From the NCBI GenBank assembly GCA_021399435.1, contig JAJTUP010000073.1, positions 124,001-188,000 of the forward strand: 64,000 bases of DNA. The letters are read 5' to 3'. The DNA comes from Diaporthe sp. PMI_573 (taxonomy: Eukaryota > Ascomycota > Sordariomycetes > Diaporthales > Diaporthaceae). This document shows positions 63,208 to 64,000 of this stretch, piece after piece. Made by a program: the position numbers and the translations under genes. The notes under the pieces were generated by a model. That model was not told where the DNA came from and ran no database searches. It saw only the letters and a list, made by a program, of their open reading frames with translations. How positions within the stretch are numbered: the stretch's first letter is position 1; every line of letters begins with the position of its first letter.

Positions 63208-63742
63208 ATGAAAGGTTTTCTGCCGCGGAGAATGCCCGCTGACAACCGCAGATCCATGGACAGACTAAGCAGGAAGGCCACGCGGGCAGCTGAAGCGCTA
63301 AAACACCTCGGGCCACACTTAGTTCCCGAGTCAGAGAAGACTGATGTTATCGACACTAAGCTTCTCGTCGCCTTCTGGTCTTGTTGTCAACTAGAGAGGC
63401 AAGTGATCGTCCTCTTATCTCTGGTGCTTGGTGCGCTGGGTCATTTGCCTGACTGCCGGCATCAGGGCAAGATTCTGGGGCGCCAACGTCATCACATGCA
63501 TACCTCTCATCCATAAAGACAGTGTTGGAATTTTTTGTAAGCGGGAGAATGACTTCTTGAAAGAGTCAGAAGCAGCAGACGCGGGCGACTGGGGCACGAT
63601 CAGAAGTAACTCGGGAAATCAGAATGATATTGATCAGGTCGTTCTCGAAAACGCGAGAAAAGGACTCGATGCAGTCATCAAAAGTAATATGGCATTCCAC
63701 GGTCTGGACGACAAACGCTTCATTACCCGGATCATCGTATAA
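63208..63742 (+). CDS. Uncharacterised two-exon gene, 155 aa, with a GC-AG intron
   Basis: The first ATG at 63208 follows a stop directly; the internal ATG at 63256 (MDRLSRKATRAAEALKHLG) is in a better context. Exon 1 ends AGAG at 63398, followed by GCAAGT, the best known form of the GC donor. Branch TGAC and ATCAG acceptor give an intron 63399-63465 of 67 nt. Exon 2 (63466-63742) continues in frame ARFWGANVITCIPLIHKDSV, GIFCKRENDFLKES, NQNDIDQVVLENARKGLDAV and ends KRFITRIIV. Total 155 residues from the first ATG. Predicted mostly helical. No family recognised. Confidence 0.55.
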
Positions 63743-63752
63743 TAATATGTAG

Positions 63753-64000
63753 GCCAAGCAGCTGAACGCGCAGCCTCAGCCACCGCTGACGGACGAGCAA
63801 CGCGAGCAGCTCATCGACGAGTGCCTAGACTGCACGGCCTTCGAGACCGGCTCTAAGCATCTGACGATAACAGCGTTACAGCGCCTTGACGACAGCCAAC
63901 AGCAGCGCCAGCATGAGGATGACAACATTACAATGTCAGACGACCCGTCTGCTGACGAACAAACCCCTCGCAACCGCCCGTCCTCGTCCTCGTACCCGCT
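63753..64000 (+). CDS. Partial open frame running off the window edge
   Basis: After an ATG TAG at 63747-63752 the frame is open to the end: AKQLNAQPQPPLTDEQREQL, IDECLDCTAFETGSKHL, then a Gln/Asp/Ser-rich disordered stretch. No start codon before 63937 (ATG in MSDDPSADEQTPRNRPSSSS), which could be the true start of a downstream gene. Too short to classify. Confidence 0.35.

Noticed and set aside
1..64000. tRNA, rRNA or CRISPR features
   Set aside because: No cloverleaf-like segment, rRNA-like block or regularly spaced repeat array was found by eye; a covariance-model search would be needed to exclude tRNAs.

Overview
The window is a piece of an accessory, transposon-rich region of a filamentous ascomycete (Pezizomycotina) genome. 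I infer this from short GT-AG introns of 45-105 nt with CTNAC-type branch points, Zn2Cys6 and C2H2 regulators, a NACHT/ankyrin NLR remnant, and the mix of mobile elements: hAT, pogo/Fot1, Crypton, Tad-like LINE, Ty1/copia and Ty3/gypsy. The species cannot be named from the sequence alone. Most recognisable coding sequence is mobile-element debris, with a minority of apparently intact host-type genes between the pieces.

Layout. 0-8.2 kb: a 5'-cut hAT transposase, a C2H2 zinc-finger gene, a Ty3/gypsy fragment, a basic nuclear-type protein of unknown function, a hAT fragment with a nonsense codon, and a 156-bp dispersed repeat. 8.4-15.8 kb: decayed coding pieces, a long Tad-like LINE open frame on the minus strand, then the body of an uncharacterised two-exon gene fused directly to a truncated MFS transporter. 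18.2-20.4 kb: a five-exon Zn2Cys6 transcription factor. 20.5-27.5 kb: hAT fragment, 31-bp tandem repeats, a frameshifted Crypton, an NFX1-type helicase cut at both ends, a copia fragment and a second hAT fragment. 28.0-30.1 kb: a two-exon gene with a coiled coil and a Cys/His-rich module. 30.7-34.7 kb: hAT, pogo, LTR-like repeats in inverted arrangement and a LINE ORF1. 35-43.6 kb: fragments of a small-protein family, copia, C2H2 and aminotransferase pseudogenes, a hypothetical gene, pogo and ankyrin fragments. 44.0-45.9 kb: an intact pogo-like transposon with near-perfect 43-bp TIRs and a TA duplication. 50.1-53.9 kb: two hAT halves with an FAD monooxygenase fragment between them. 55.3-56.7 kb: a bHLH-zipper factor. 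58.2-59.8 kb: an NLR remnant. 60.6-64.0 kb: two divergent, spliced, uncharacterised genes and an open frame running off the edge.

The genes do not form a pathway. What unites the region is repeated insertion, truncation and fusion. Apparently complete genes (Zn2Cys6 factor, bHLH factor, the 664-aa, 561-aa, 339-aa and 155-aa unknown proteins, and the pogo transposase) sit among 5'- or 3'-cut host genes. Several repeats (193-195-bp LTR-like, 156-bp, 94-bp, GGAAGGCGGT clusters) link distant parts of the window, often in opposite orientation. Splice sites and frames were worked out by eye and have not been tested by alignment or RNA data.
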